Of a stretch of 64,000 nucleotides of DNA, positions 48,369-57,577 are shown in pieces. Within the stretch, counting starts at the first letter, position 1. Each line of letters opens with the position of its first letter. Both the position numbers and the translations under genes were made by a program. The DNA comes from Chloroflexota bacterium (GTDB lineage Bacteria > Chloroflexota > JAJPGV01): contig JAJPGV010000015.1 in assembly GCA_021325635.1 (NCBI GenBank), positions 114,179-178,178 of the forward strand, read 5' to 3'. Below the pieces are notes generated by a model. It had not been told where the DNA came from. It was given only the letters and a program-made list of their open reading frames with translations, and did not search any database.

Positions 48369-49484
48369 CTACTTCGCAAGGCCGCGATCGTCGGCGCTCT
48401 TGACGAAGGACGAGTCCACCACCTTGCTGATGTCGAACCCCTGCAGCTTGTCGTTGCTCTGCACCGCCACCGCCATGGCGTCGTTCCACATGTCGGTATT
48501 GGGGTAGGGCAGGCTTGGAAAGACCTCCCCGACGTAGAAGTCGTAGGTGGCGCTCAGCGCCCGCTCATCGTCCAGCTTGAGATATTTCTTGAACACGTCC
48601 AGCGTGTAAGGCTTGTCCTTCTTCATTCGGGCCACAGCTTGAATGAGCGAGTCGACGTACGCCTGCACTGCCTTGCGCTGGCTGTTCGCATACGATCTCT
48701 GAACGATCACGGACTGTCCGGCATTGGGCAGCTTCTGGGCCGCGAGATCCAGCAAGACATGCGCGCCCTTGTCCTCGACGGTGAGGGTCTGGGGCGGCGT
48801 CAGCATGGCGCCCACGATAGCCCCATTGAGCATGGCCGCCGCCTCGTTCTGCACCGAGCCGACGCCGGAAATGCTTACGTCCTTCGGATCCACCCCCAAC
48901 TTCCTGAGCGCCACCCGCAGCGCCACGTCATCTGCTCCTCCGGGCGAGACGACCGCCAGCTTCTGACCCTTGAGATCCTGCGCCGTCTTGATGTTGGGCA
49001 TGACCTCGAGGACGAAGTTATGGACGGGGATCATGATGGCTACGACCTCGAGGTCGGCCCCATCGGCCACCGGGCCGAGGAGCGTCGGGGCGCTGACCTG
49101 AGCTGCCTGTCCCTGTCCACTGAGCAGCGCGGCCATGGCAATTGGCCCGCCTTCCGACGGCTGCAGGTTCACGTCGAGGCCGTTGCGCTCGAAGATGCCC
49201 GCCTCTTTGGCCACCCACAAGGGCGAATACCCGGCGCTTACTCCCGTGTAGAACACGTTCATCTTGGCCGGCGCCGAGCTGGCCGACGCGGGCGCGGCCG
49301 ATGCCGAGGGTTTGGCCGGCGCTGAGGCCGCCCCGGCAGTAGACGCCGAAGGTGATGCTGACGGGGACGAGGCCGTTCCACCGCACGCCACCAGCAGCGC
49401 ACCCGCGGCAAGCGCGCCGCCCAGCCTGGCCGCCAATCGCAAGGTCGCTGACTTGCGTGCGCGGAAAGCAGGTCGTTTCAACAA
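48369..49484 (-). CDS. NMT1/TauA-like substrate-binding lipoprotein
   Basis: The frame opens far upstream, but AGGAGG at 49492-49497 points to the TTG at 49484, giving 371 residues. A signal peptide with lipobox LVAC is followed by an Ala/Ser/Pro linker. The mature domain has VFYTGVSAGYSPLWVAKEAGIFERNGLDVNL, LKGQKLAVVSPGGADDV and a C-terminal FVKSADDRGLAK, as in nitrate/sulfonate-type binding proteins. It is a paralogue of the gene at 31917. It precedes another binding-protein gene by 43 bases, suggesting co-transcription, and is divergent from the gene at 49640. Confidence 0.85.
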   Translation of the reverse strand: MLKRPAFRARKSATLRLAARLGGALAAGALLVACGGTASSPSASPSASTAGAASAPAKPSASAAPASASSAPAKMNVFYTGVSAGYSPLWVAKEAGIFERNGLDVNLQPSEGGPIAMAALLSGQGQAAQVSAPTLLGPVADGADLEVVAIMIPVHNFVLEVMPNIKTAQDLKGQKLAVVSPGGADDVALRVALRKLGVDPKDVSISGVGSVQNEAAAMLNGAIVGAMLTPPQTLTVEDKGAHVLLDLAAQKLPNAGQSVIVQRSYANSQRKAVQAYVDSLIQAVARMKKDKPYTLDVFKKYLKLDDERALSATYDFYVGEVFPSLPYPNTDMWNDAMAVAVQSNDKLQGFDISKVVDSSFVKSADDRGLAK

Positions 49485-49639
49485 CGGGAAACCTCCTGAA
49501 GAGCGGATCGTGAAATCTCGGCTCGCCAGGATTGTAGAACGCATAGCGGATCCGGGCAGGCGGCTTGGAGCGCGTTGCCGGAAACGTCCGGCAGGTGTAC
49601 AGTTGCGGACTACGAAATAACGAGAGAGGTGCATCGACG

Positions 49640-50797
49640 ATGCGGCACTTCCGCAAGGCGTCCCTGCGGTATCTGACTTCGAGCCTAGCCCTGGCCGCCC
49701 TGCTGGCAGCGTGCGGCGGCAGCGCCGGGAGCGGCGCGCCAACCTCCGGTGGCGCTTCGAGCGCAGCCAGCCCGGCCGCCACCTCGTCGCTGCCGGCCGA
49801 GGTGCAGCGACTGATCGCGGCGGTCAAGAGCAATAACGAGAACGAGATCAACCTGTCCTGGGGCGAAACGACGATAGGCGGCCAGGAAGCGGCGACCGAG
49901 ATCGTCGATCTCATCAACAAGAATTACGGCCTCAAGGTCGGCCTCAACTTCACCCCCGGGCCATCGATGACCGACATCGCCGGCAAGATCACCCAGGAGG
50001 CGGCCGCCGGCCAGAAGGCCACGACCGACGTCTTCCTCGGCTCCGAAGGCCATTTCGCTGCCCTGCTCAAGAATGGGGGCCTCGAGAGCTACGACTACAC
50101 CCAGCTGTCGCCCCGCATTACCAAGGACATCGTGGTGACGCAGAACATCGGGGTTGAGATTGCCAGCCGCTTTCCGGGCATCACCTACAACACCAACCTG
50201 ATCAAGCCCGATCAGGCCCCCAAGAAGCTCACCGACCTGCTCGATCCCAAATGGAAGGGCAAGATCGCCGGCGAGCCAAACGCCGCCAGCCTGGACCGCG
50301 TGGCCTACCGGCCCGAGTGGACGCCCGACAAGATGAAGGATTTCGTCAAGCAGTACTCGCAGAACCTCGGTGGGCTCATTCGCTGCGAGGAGCTCAACCG
50401 CGTCAGCAGTGGGGAGTTCGAGATGTTCGGCATGGACTGCGGCAGCTACGAAGTGCTGCGGCAGCGGGCCAAGGGCGCGCCATTGGGCCACGTCGTGCCC
50501 GAGGATGCGGCACTTTCCGTCTTCTTCTTCCTGGGCGTTCCCAAGACCTCCGCCCACCCGAACCTGGCCAAGCTGTACATCAATATGGTGCTCAGCGAGC
50601 AGGGGCAGCAGATTCTGTACAAGACCAGCCTGGCCGACCTGCACTCGCTGCCCGGCTCCCAATCCGCGGCAGAGCTGAAGGAGCTCCAGGCTAAAGGCAT
50701 CAAGCCCCTGCCCATCGACCCTCAGTTCATCATCGACCATCCCGAGGACGTGCAGCTGAGGGACGATCTCACCAAGCTCGTTCGCCAGAAGAGCTGA
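49640..50797 (+). CDS. ABC transporter substrate-binding lipoprotein (iron/anion type)
   Basis: The ATG at 49640 starts a lipoprotein signal with lipobox LAAC (385 residues). The mature part has INLSWGETTIGGQEAATEIVDLINKNYGLKVG, KATTDVFLGSEGHFAALLKNGG, LDPKWKGKIAGEP and HPNLAKLYINMVLSEQG. It is 126 bases upstream of a fused permease on the same strand and is the likely partner of that transporter. A weak hairpin (TGCCCC/GGGGCA, 50800-50818) right after its stop could reduce read-through into the permease gene, which would keep binding protein in excess. Confidence 0.9.
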   Translation: MRHFRKASLRYLTSSLALAALLAACGGSAGSGAPTSGGASSAASPAATSSLPAEVQRLIAAVKSNNENEINLSWGETTIGGQEAATEIVDLINKNYGLKVGLNFTPGPSMTDIAGKITQEAAAGQKATTDVFLGSEGHFAALLKNGGLESYDYTQLSPRITKDIVVTQNIGVEIASRFPGITYNTNLIKPDQAPKKLTDLLDPKWKGKIAGEPNAASLDRVAYRPEWTPDKMKDFVKQYSQNLGGLIRCEELNRVSSGEFEMFGMDCGSYEVLRQRAKGAPLGHVVPEDAALSVFFFLGVPKTSAHPNLAKLYINMVLSEQGQQILYKTSLADLHSLPGSQSAAELKELQAKGIKPLPIDPQFIIDHPEDVQLRDDLTKLVRQKS

Positions 50798-50923
50798 GAT
50801 GCCCCGCACCGAGGGGCAACCGCGGTTGACACCGTGGGCAAGACCAAACCGCGCTGGGCGACGGGCACCGAGCGGGAGCGTGGCTCACCGGAAACACCCG
50901 CGTAGCGGCACCTAACCGGCGTT

Positions 50924-52708
50924 ATGGCAGCCAAAGCGCCAGCCCGGCCGATCGCGGCGCTGTCGCCCACCGGCTGGCTGGGGTCCGAAGCGGCAGCCCG
51001 CTGGCGGGCCCGAGTCCACCCGCTGTGGCTGGTGGTGGCGCCCGCGGTGCTGGTCGTCACGGGCCTGCTCGTCGCCGTCTTTGCGCTGAGCCTCATCAAG
51101 GGCCTGCCTGGGACACCGGCGGCGCATTTCAGCCTCGAGAACTACTCCCGGCTGTATACGGACTCCTTCGTCCTGACGGCCCTGTCCAACACGCTCGGCT
51201 TCGCCGCTACCGGCATTGGCGTGGCGCTGTTCTTCGGCATCAGCATCGCCTGGCTGGTGGAGCGCACCACGCTTCCGGGGAAGGCAGTCGTGTACGCGGC
51301 GATGAGCCTGGGGCTGGTGCTGCCCAACTTCTTCCTCGCCATGGGCTGGCTATTCCTGCTCCACCCACGAATCGGCGCCTTGAACCGCCTGTTCATGCAG
51401 CTTACCGGCGCGGCGCAGGCCCCATTGAACATCGCCACGGTGTGGGGCATGGGCTGGATCGAAGGTCTGGGGCTGGCAGCTCTGGTGTTCATTTTGACCT
51501 CCTCCACGTTCCGAGCCATGGATCCCGCCCTGGAGGAGGTGGCCAGCGTGCACGGGGCGCGCTTCGGGTCGCGGCTGCGGCGCGTGGTGCTTCCGCTGGT
51601 CCTTCCGGGGCTGCTCGCCAGCGTGCTGTACATCTTCACCATCAGCTTCGCCTCGTTCGACGTCCCGGCCATCATCGGCTGGAGCAATCGCATCTACACC
51701 TTCAGCACCTTCGTGTACTCCAAGAGCACCAGCGCCGAGGGCATCCCCGATTACGGCACTACCGCGGCCATGAGCAGCGCCATGGTGGTGATAGCCCTCC
51801 TGTCGAGCATGCTCTACGGCCGAGTGATCCGCCGCGCCAATCGCTACCAGGTGGTCACCGGCAAGGGCTACCGCCCCAAGCAGGCGAGCCTGGGCAGGTG
51901 GGCTGTGGCGGCCTGGGCCTTTATCGGCAGCTATTTCCTGCTGAGCAAGCTGCTGCCGGCGCTGCTGGTCATCTGGGCGGCGCTGCTGCCCTTCTTCCAG
52001 CCACCCTCGATCGAAGCCCTGAAGACGCTCTCTTTGCAGAACTTCCAGCGTATGCCAGGGGCGCTGCTGGCGCGCGGCGCGAGCCATACCGCCATCCTCA
52101 TGGTGCTGGTGCCAACGTTGGCCCTGCTGCTCAGCGGGGCCTTCTCCTGGCTGGTCATCCGCTCGCGCTCGCGGCTCAGAGGCCCACTGGACTTCTTCGC
52201 CTTCCTACCGCATGCGGTGCCGAGCATCATCTTCGGCGTGGGAGCGCTGTTCGTGGCGCTGTTCGTCCTCAAGGGCCTGCCGCTGTACGGCTCCCTCACG
52301 CTGGTGGCCGCCGTTTACGTGGTGCTACGTCTGAGCTTCGGCACCCGCATGCTCAACTCGGCCTTCATCCAGATCCATCGCGAGCTGGAGGAGGCGGCTG
52401 CCGTAGCCGGCGCCGGCGGGCTGAAGATCGCCCGCGCGATCATCGCCCCGCTGCTGCTGCCGGCGCTCATCAACGGCTGGCTGTGGATAGCGCTGGAGAC
52501 GTACCGCGAGCTCACCTTGGCAACGGTGCTCTACAGTCCGCGCAACATCACCCTCTCGGTCGTGGTGTGGAGCATCTGGCTGAGCGGTAACTTGGGGCAG
52601 GCAGCCGCGGTCAGCGTCATCCTGCTGTGCTGCCTGGTGCCATTGGTCGCTGCTTACTGGGTGTTCGGCCGCCGCCAGCTGGTGGGCGCTGGCCGCCCTG
52701 CGAGATAA
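50924..52708 (+). CDS. Iron(III)-type ABC transporter permease, two fused permease modules
   Basis: This 594-residue inner-membrane protein has the same layout as the permease at 21359. The EAA loops EEVASVHGARFGSRLRRVVLPLVLPG (near residue 202) and EEAAAVAGAGG (near 486) sit at matching positions. It should take the ligand from the lipoprotein encoded just upstream. The second loop is less typical (GAGGLKIARAIIAP). Forty bases downstream is a bicupin gene with its own Shine-Dalgarno sequence, so it may be part of the same operon. No ATPase gene is present. Confidence 0.9.
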   Translation: MAAKAPARPIAALSPTGWLGSEAAARWRARVHPLWLVVAPAVLVVTGLLVAVFALSLIKGLPGTPAAHFSLENYSRLYTDSFVLTALSNTLGFAATGIGVALFFGISIAWLVERTTLPGKAVVYAAMSLGLVLPNFFLAMGWLFLLHPRIGALNRLFMQLTGAAQAPLNIATVWGMGWIEGLGLAALVFILTSSTFRAMDPALEEVASVHGARFGSRLRRVVLPLVLPGLLASVLYIFTISFASFDVPAIIGWSNRIYTFSTFVYSKSTSAEGIPDYGTTAAMSSAMVVIALLSSMLYGRVIRRANRYQVVTGKGYRPKQASLGRWAVAAWAFIGSYFLLSKLLPALLVIWAALLPFFQPPSIEALKTLSLQNFQRMPGALLARGASHTAILMVLVPTLALLLSGAFSWLVIRSRSRLRGPLDFFAFLPHAVPSIIFGVGALFVALFVLKGLPLYGSLTLVAAVYVVLRLSFGTRMLNSAFIQIHRELEEAAAVAGAGGLKIARAIIAPLLLPALINGWLWIALETYRELTLATVLYSPRNITLSVVVWSIWLSGNLGQAAAVSVILLCCLVPLVAAYWVFGRRQLVGAGRPAR

Positions 52709-52747
52709 TCGCTTCCGAGCTGGATTGGAGTTAAGGAGTCAACAGGC

Positions 52748-53881
52748 GTGATTGCACAACCGCAGGACAACCCGGGCACCGAGCTGGAGGAGTTCCGTGA
52801 GCCGGACGCGTATGTCGAATGGCAGCAGCGCGAGGGAGTGCGGGTCTACGAGGACTTCGCCTTCGAAGATCTGAATGCGCTGGAGCTGAGCAGCTGGCCG
52901 CGCAAAGGCGGCAAGGGGGCCGTCATCAATATCCCCAACCCCTATCTGCCGAACGACGCCCACGTCGTCGAGATCGGTCCGGCGGGCGCTTCAGAGCCGG
53001 AGCACCACCTGTACGAGGAGATGGTGTTCATCCTTTCGGGACGGGGCTCGACCAGCGTCTGGTTCGACGACCGCCGCAAGCAGACGTTCGAATGGGGCCC
53101 CGGCAGCCTCTTCTCCATTCCGCTCAACGCCTGGTATCAGGTCTTCAACGGCAGTGGCTCACAGCCGATCCGCTACATCTCCGTCACCAACCTGCCGCCT
53201 ATGCTGCGGCTCTTCCAGAACCAGGACTTCATCTTCAACAACTCCTTCGAGTTCGCCGACCGGTTCAGCGGCGAGCAGGGCTACTTCAGCGGCGAAGGCA
53301 AGCTCTACAGGGGCCGTAGGTGGCGGGCGAACTTCGTGCCGGACGCCGCCAACATGCAGCTCTACGGCTGGAAGGAGCGCGGCGCCGGCGGCGTGAACGC
53401 CATGCTCGAGCTACCGCAAACAAACCTGGCGGCGCACATCTCCGAGTTCCCGGTGGGCACCTATAAGAAGGCCCATCGCCATGGCCCTGGCGCGCACCTG
53501 CTGATCCTGTCCGGCGACGGCTTCTCCGTGCTGTGGCAGGAGGGCAAAGAGCGCCGCAAGTGTGATTGGAAGACCGGCGGCATGGTTATCGTGCCCTGGG
53601 ACGACTGCTTCCATCAGCATTTCAACAGCGGCGCGACGCGAGCGCGCTATCTGGCGCTGCGCGGCGGGGGCGGCGGCCAGCGACAGTACAACGCCGGCGC
53701 CTCGGCCGACCTGAGCATCAAGCTGGGCGGCTGGCAGGTGGAATACGAGGACGAGAATCCGGACATCCACCGCATGTTCGAGGAGGAGCTGCGCCAGCAC
53801 GGCGCCATCTGCAAGATGAAGGCCTTCATCCCCTCCTGCACCGGGGAGCTCGGCCCCACCCACATCGACCAGCGCGACTGA
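52748..53881 (+). CDS. Two-cupin-domain protein (bicupin)
   Basis: A GTG start with AAGGAG upstream gives 377 residues. The first cupin (~60-140) has EHHLYEEMVFILSGRGSTSVWFDD and PGSLFSIPLNAWYQVFN. The second (~225-330) has KKAHRHGPGAHLLILSGDGFSVLW and GGMVIVPWDDCFHQHFN. Family members of this length include bicupins such as gentisate dioxygenases and proteins misnamed as ethanolamine-lyase activators. The metal-binding histidines are visible in the second domain (HRHG and HQH). Following a transporter gene, it may act on the imported compound, but the reaction is not known. Confidence 0.83.
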   Translation: MIAQPQDNPGTELEEFREPDAYVEWQQREGVRVYEDFAFEDLNALELSSWPRKGGKGAVINIPNPYLPNDAHVVEIGPAGASEPEHHLYEEMVFILSGRGSTSVWFDDRRKQTFEWGPGSLFSIPLNAWYQVFNGSGSQPIRYISVTNLPPMLRLFQNQDFIFNNSFEFADRFSGEQGYFSGEGKLYRGRRWRANFVPDAANMQLYGWKERGAGGVNAMLELPQTNLAAHISEFPVGTYKKAHRHGPGAHLLILSGDGFSVLWQEGKERRKCDWKTGGMVIVPWDDCFHQHFNSGATRARYLALRGGGGGQRQYNAGASADLSIKLGGWQVEYEDENPDIHRMFEEELRQHGAICKMKAFIPSCTGELGPTHIDQRD

Positions 53882-54025
53882 CCGCGCTGGTCGGAGCCAG
53901 CGGCGGAGTGCAGCCGGAAAGCGCCCTGCGCACGCCCGGAGCGGCCCGGTGGGGCAGTTCGCCCGGCTAGGGCGCGGCCGATTTGGGGTGGCCAGTGGGC
54001 CGCAAACGGGCTTCCGGCCGCACTC

Positions 54026-54847
54026 CTAAAGCTTCAGGTTGGGGAGGTCGTTGCCGCCGTCGGTTGACAATGTGCCGCTGGTGACGTCCAGGGGCACGTC
54101 GATCACCACGGACAGCGCCACCGTGGCGTTGGGCGCAACCTCGATCTCATCCACAGGAGCTACGCTGCCATCCGGCTTCACCTGCTCCACGGGAAAATCG
54201 CTGCCGTACTTCACTCCATCGTCAACCAGGGTGAAGTCGTCCGCGGTGATGACCGACGAGTCCCCCTGGACATTCTTCACCTTGAGGAAGAAGCGCACGA
54301 AGCGGCCTTGAGGCGTCTCCGCCTGCCCCGAGCCGTCGGTCGCGGGCATGCTGGCCACCGGCACGGCGCGATCGAAGGTGACCGCCCAGCCGGCCGTGTT
54401 TGCGTCGGCAGTCGCGGGAGCGGGAGCCGGGGCCGGCGCAGCTGCCGCGGGCGCCGGCGCCGCTGGCTTGGCCGCTGCCGGGGCAGCCCCTATCACCTTA
54501 ATGCCCGGCGCGCTGGCATCGCCCTCCCAGCTGTAGCGCTCGGTGTTCAACCGCGAGACCAGCCCGCTGGGGCCATTGATCCAGGTCTTGTAGCCATTGG
54601 TGAAGGCCGTCCAGTTGTCGGCTTTGCGCCAGGCCATCAGGCCTTTGGCGGTGTGCTGCTGAGCATCGCCATTGCCGGCGAAGGCCTGGTTGTCCTTACA
54701 GTCGCCAATGTCAGTGGGGTCGAGATCGTGGAGGGTTTTGAAACCGAGGATGAACTGGCACGCAGCGGGCTTCTGCTGCGCATAGGTGGAGGTCGCTGGC
54801 AAGGCGCAGGCTGCCAGCACAGCCAGGCCGAGGGCAAATCGCTTCAT
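54026..54847 (-). CDS. Secreted hypothetical protein with Ala/Pro linker
   Basis: The 273-residue protein has a signal peptide ending near TYAQQ. Residues ~28-105 hold CQFILGFKTLHDLDP, GDCKDNQ, AWRKADNWTAFTNGYKTWINGP and RLNTERYSWEGD. I recall this N-terminal pattern recurring in secreted Chloroflexota proteins. A Pro-Ala linker (~120-150) joins it to a C-terminal beta-rich domain (~155-273, with VAPNATVALSVVIDVP), which resembles a DUF4352-like fold. Function is unknown. It is monocistronic. Confidence 0.78.
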   Translation of the reverse strand: MKRFALGLAVLAACALPATSTYAQQKPAACQFILGFKTLHDLDPTDIGDCKDNQAFAGNGDAQQHTAKGLMAWRKADNWTAFTNGYKTWINGPSGLVSRLNTERYSWEGDASAPGIKVIGAAPAAAKPAAPAPAAAAPAPAPAPATADANTAGWAVTFDRAVPVASMPATDGSGQAETPQGRFVRFFLKVKNVQGDSSVITADDFTLVDDGVKYGSDFPVEQVKPDGSVAPVDEIEVAPNATVALSVVIDVPLDVTSGTLSTDGGNDLPNLKL

Positions 54848-55016
54848 GTCACTCCAGTGCGAATCGTGTTAGCCGGGTAGGTCAGCCCCTCGCGCGCAGG
54901 CGCACCGCCCTCCGCACAAGGCTCATAACGGCAGCCTAACAGGCCAGGTGATGCAAGTGTGTCCCCCGCCGCGATACCGTGCGGGCGCTTAGGACATCCT
55001 TCCTAGCCGCGCAGCG

Positions 55017-55310
55017 CTAGCGGTCGAGCTTGGCCTCGAGCACGCGGTCCAGCAGCTCGGAGATGAAGACGTGCTCGTGGCCAGCGTGCCGAGCCCGAAA
55101 GGCCTGCCGCATCAGCGGGTCCCGCGGCCGAGCCCACATCGCCGCCCGTCCTTCGTCGAGACACAGCCAGGCCACCGCGGGCCTGCCGCTGAGCCGAAGA
55201 AAACGCCAATTGAAGAGATCATCGTCGGTGGGCGTCCATTCTCGCCCCGCTTCCGCCATGTGACGATAGTAGCCAAAAACGACGACCGCTCGCATGAGCG
55301 GCGCGCCCAC
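55017..55310 (-). CDS. Small hypothetical protein (97 aa)
   Basis: I do not recognise this protein. It has MRAVVVFGYYRHMAEAGREW near the N-terminus and PAVAWLCLDEGRAAMWARP, RHAGHEHVFISELLDRVLEAK later on. An internal ATG five codons in (55295) is a possible start. It is divergent from folP, with about 100 bases between them. The position and codon use fit a real small gene, but no family is known to me. Confidence 0.45.
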   Translation of the reverse strand: MGAPLMRAVVVFGYYRHMAEAGREWTPTDDDLFNWRFLRLSGRPAVAWLCLDEGRAAMWARPRDPLMRQAFRARHAGHEHVFISELLDRVLEAKLDR

Positions 55311-55414
55311 GACAGTGTCGGTAATCTTTGCGGAGGATCTGGCTTCATGAAACCGGCACCTACCTCATTCAACGCCGCCGGCAGCCGCCGGGCCCACCGG
55401 GAAAGTCCTGCCCG

Positions 55415-56203
55415 TTGACGTTCCCGGGAAGCAACGGCCAGCAGCGGCCGCCGGAGCGCGGCCCGTGGATGATGGGCATCCTCAATGCCACGCCGGATTC
55501 CTTTTCGGGCGACGGCTGTGTCGATCCACCCAGCCTGGCTGCGCGCGCCCGCGCGCTGGCGGACGAAGGCGCGGACGTGCTGGACTTGGGCGGCGAGTCC
55601 ACGCGGCCGGGCGCGATCGCCGTGTCGGAACAGGAGGAGCTGGAGCGCGTTCTACCAGCCTTGGCTGCGCTGCGACAGGAGGCCGGCGGCCTGCCGATCT
55701 CCGTCGACACCACTAAGGCCGCCGTGGCCGAAGCGGCCGTCGTCGCCGGCGCGACCATCGTCAACGACGTCTCCGGGCTGCGCGATGCGCGGCTGGCTGA
55801 AATCGCGGCTCGGCATGGCGCCTGGCTGGTGCTGATGTACAACGGGCGCGAACGTCAAACCACGGTGTCCGCCGCGATTCAGTCCCTCCTGGAGATGGCC
55901 GAGCGGGCGCAACGGGCGGGGATGCCGCGCGAACGGCTCATCGCCGACCCCGGGATCGGCTTCGTCCGGACGCCGGCCGAGAACTTCGAGCTGCTGCGCG
56001 GCATCCCCGCCATCAAGGACGCGGTCGGCCTGCCGCTGCTGGTTGGGCCGTCGCGCAAATTCGGTCGCGGCAAGCCCGAGGCCACGGCCGCCGCGGTGGC
56101 GATCGCCACCTTCCTGGGCGCGGACGTCGTCCGCGTCCACGACGTCGCCGGCGCGGTCGTGGCCTCGCGCGTTGCCGCCGCTATTCGCTATCGCACGAGC
56201 TGA
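55415..56203 (+). CDS. folP: Dihydropteroate synthase
   Basis: The TIM-barrel protein joins p-aminobenzoate to dihydropterin diphosphate in folate synthesis. Visible motifs are ILNATPDSFSGDG, DLGGESTRPGA, ISVDTTKAAVAEAA, IVNDVSGLRD, IADPGIGF, LLVGPSRKF and RVHDV. I chose the TTG at 55415; the only alternatives in frame are a TTG at 55328 and an ATG at 55463-55468. The loop usually written MHMxGxPxxMQ reads MYNGRERQ here, and the pABA/sulfonamide contact region could differ. It stands alone, without folB or folK next to it. Confidence 0.92.
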   Translation: MTFPGSNGQQRPPERGPWMMGILNATPDSFSGDGCVDPPSLAARARALADEGADVLDLGGESTRPGAIAVSEQEELERVLPALAALRQEAGGLPISVDTTKAAVAEAAVVAGATIVNDVSGLRDARLAEIAARHGAWLVLMYNGRERQTTVSAAIQSLLEMAERAQRAGMPRERLIADPGIGFVRTPAENFELLRGIPAIKDAVGLPLLVGPSRKFGRGKPEATAAAVAIATFLGADVVRVHDVAGAVVASRVAAAIRYRTS

Positions 56204-56221
56204 AGCGCTTCGGGCGAGTCC

Positions 56222-57577
56222 CTATGCCGGCACCAGGGCGCTCCCGACGGCCTGGATGATCGACGACCAGGCGCCGCTGCTCACCAGGCTCTGCACGAGC
56301 GTATCGGTGCGCCCCACCCAGTACTCCAGCGCGGTCGTCGTGCTGGCGTAGGGCGGGTAGTACTCGTCGTCGCTGCCGTTGCCGTCGCTCAGCGGCATGT
56401 TCATCGGGTCGAGCCGGAAGTACTTGCCGCTCAGGATCTGGCTGAGCATCTGCACGTCGAACAGCCCGGGCCCTCCGATCATGAGCGACATCAGGGTGGA
56501 GAAGTCGCCGCTCGTCCCATCGGCGTAGGACTCCGAACAGGTAACCAGCCAACCGGGATGCCCAGGATACAGCGGAACTTCCTGATGCACGATCATCGAG
56601 GTCCCGGAGCCGAACTGCGCCGCCTGGGAATAGGTCGGGTAGCCCATCTGGCCGGCCGTCGAGGCCGTCGGGTTGACGGCCGGCGTAGCGTACGATCCGC
56701 AGCCGAGCGACACCAGCGAGCCTATCTCGTAACCGTGCTGCAGCGCCCAGAAATAGGCGGCCAGCGTCGGATTGCCGGCAAACACCCCACCATCGAGGAA
56801 GAAGTTGGTGTAGGCGCTCGCGCTGTCCCTCTCGCTCCATTTCAGGTCGTAGGGCACGGGCGGCAGCAGCATGGGGAAGGCGCTGGTCATGAGACAGGCC
56901 TGGAAGGCGCTGAGTGGATTGCCCTGGTAATCGAGCGTGTCGTTGGACAGCAGCACGGGCCCCCACGGAACGCTGTTGTTCACGTCCCCCTCATAGGGCT
57001 GGGAGGCCGACGGCGCCGGATTGCCCTGCTTGTTGCCGTTGAACGACGTGATCAGGATCGACGCCTGCGCTTGGCTGAGCGTCTGCGGATCAGCGCTGCT
57101 CCAGGGGTACTCGAGCTTGAACTTGGGGTCCAAGGTGCTTGGGCTGGCAGCATACGATGGGTGGCTCCAGTAGTTGTTGACCACGTCCTGAAGCCCGTAG
57201 TTGGTGAACAGCGGACCCGAGCAGGTGAACAGGCTGCCGCTGGGTGTGGGGAAGATGTAGGAGCCGTTGTCGAAATACATGCCCAGCAGGTCGTTGCCCT
57301 GCATGATCGTGGAGCTCGGCAGCGTCGGCACGGTCAGGCCGGCGGTCAGCAGGCCGCCAGTAGAGGTCCCGACGATCAGGTCAAAGCTCTCGTACAGCGG
57401 CCCCGAGAGCGCCGACGGCTGGGCGGACAGCGGGGCGGGCACTCCCTTCAGCGGGTCGGTGTAGGCGCTGCCGTCGAGGTAGCTGAGGAGGCGCGCCGGG
57501 ATGACACCCATCATGGCTCCGCCGTCGATCGCCAGGATGTTGATAGGCCGGCTTGGGGTAGGAGGTAACACGGGCAC
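56222..57577 (-). CDS. Patatin-like phospholipase
   Basis: The frame is open from 57769, but AGGAG seven bases before the GTG at 57577 marks the start (451 residues). The patatin elements are all present: the oxyanion loop IDGGAMMGVIP (residues 17-27), the nucleophile Ser72 in GTSTGG and the catalytic Asp262 in FFLDGGV. Long insertions between the motifs enlarge the usual domain. No signal peptide is visible, so it is cytoplasmic or exported by a specialised route. Patatins cleave acyl chains from phospholipids. It is divergent from a set of tail-collar proteins, with 206 bases between starts. Confidence 0.9.
   Translation of the reverse strand: MPVLPPTPSRPINILAIDGGAMMGVIPARLLSYLDGSAYTDPLKGVPAPLSAQPSALSGPLYESFDLIVGTSTGGLLTAGLTVPTLPSSTIMQGNDLLGMYFDNGSYIFPTPSGSLFTCSGPLFTNYGLQDVVNNYWSHPSYAASPSTLDPKFKLEYPWSSADPQTLSQAQASILITSFNGNKQGNPAPSASQPYEGDVNNSVPWGPVLLSNDTLDYQGNPLSAFQACLMTSAFPMLLPPVPYDLKWSERDSASAYTNFFLDGGVFAGNPTLAAYFWALQHGYEIGSLVSLGCGSYATPAVNPTASTAGQMGYPTYSQAAQFGSGTSMIVHQEVPLYPGHPGWLVTCSESYADGTSGDFSTLMSLMIGGPGLFDVQMLSQILSGKYFRLDPMNMPLSDGNGSDDEYYPPYASTTTALEYWVGRTDTLVQSLVSSGAWSSIIQAVGSALVPA

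Noticed and set aside
50826..50831. TTGACA as a -35 box for the second permease
   Set aside because: No -10-like sequence occurs at the correct spacing downstream.
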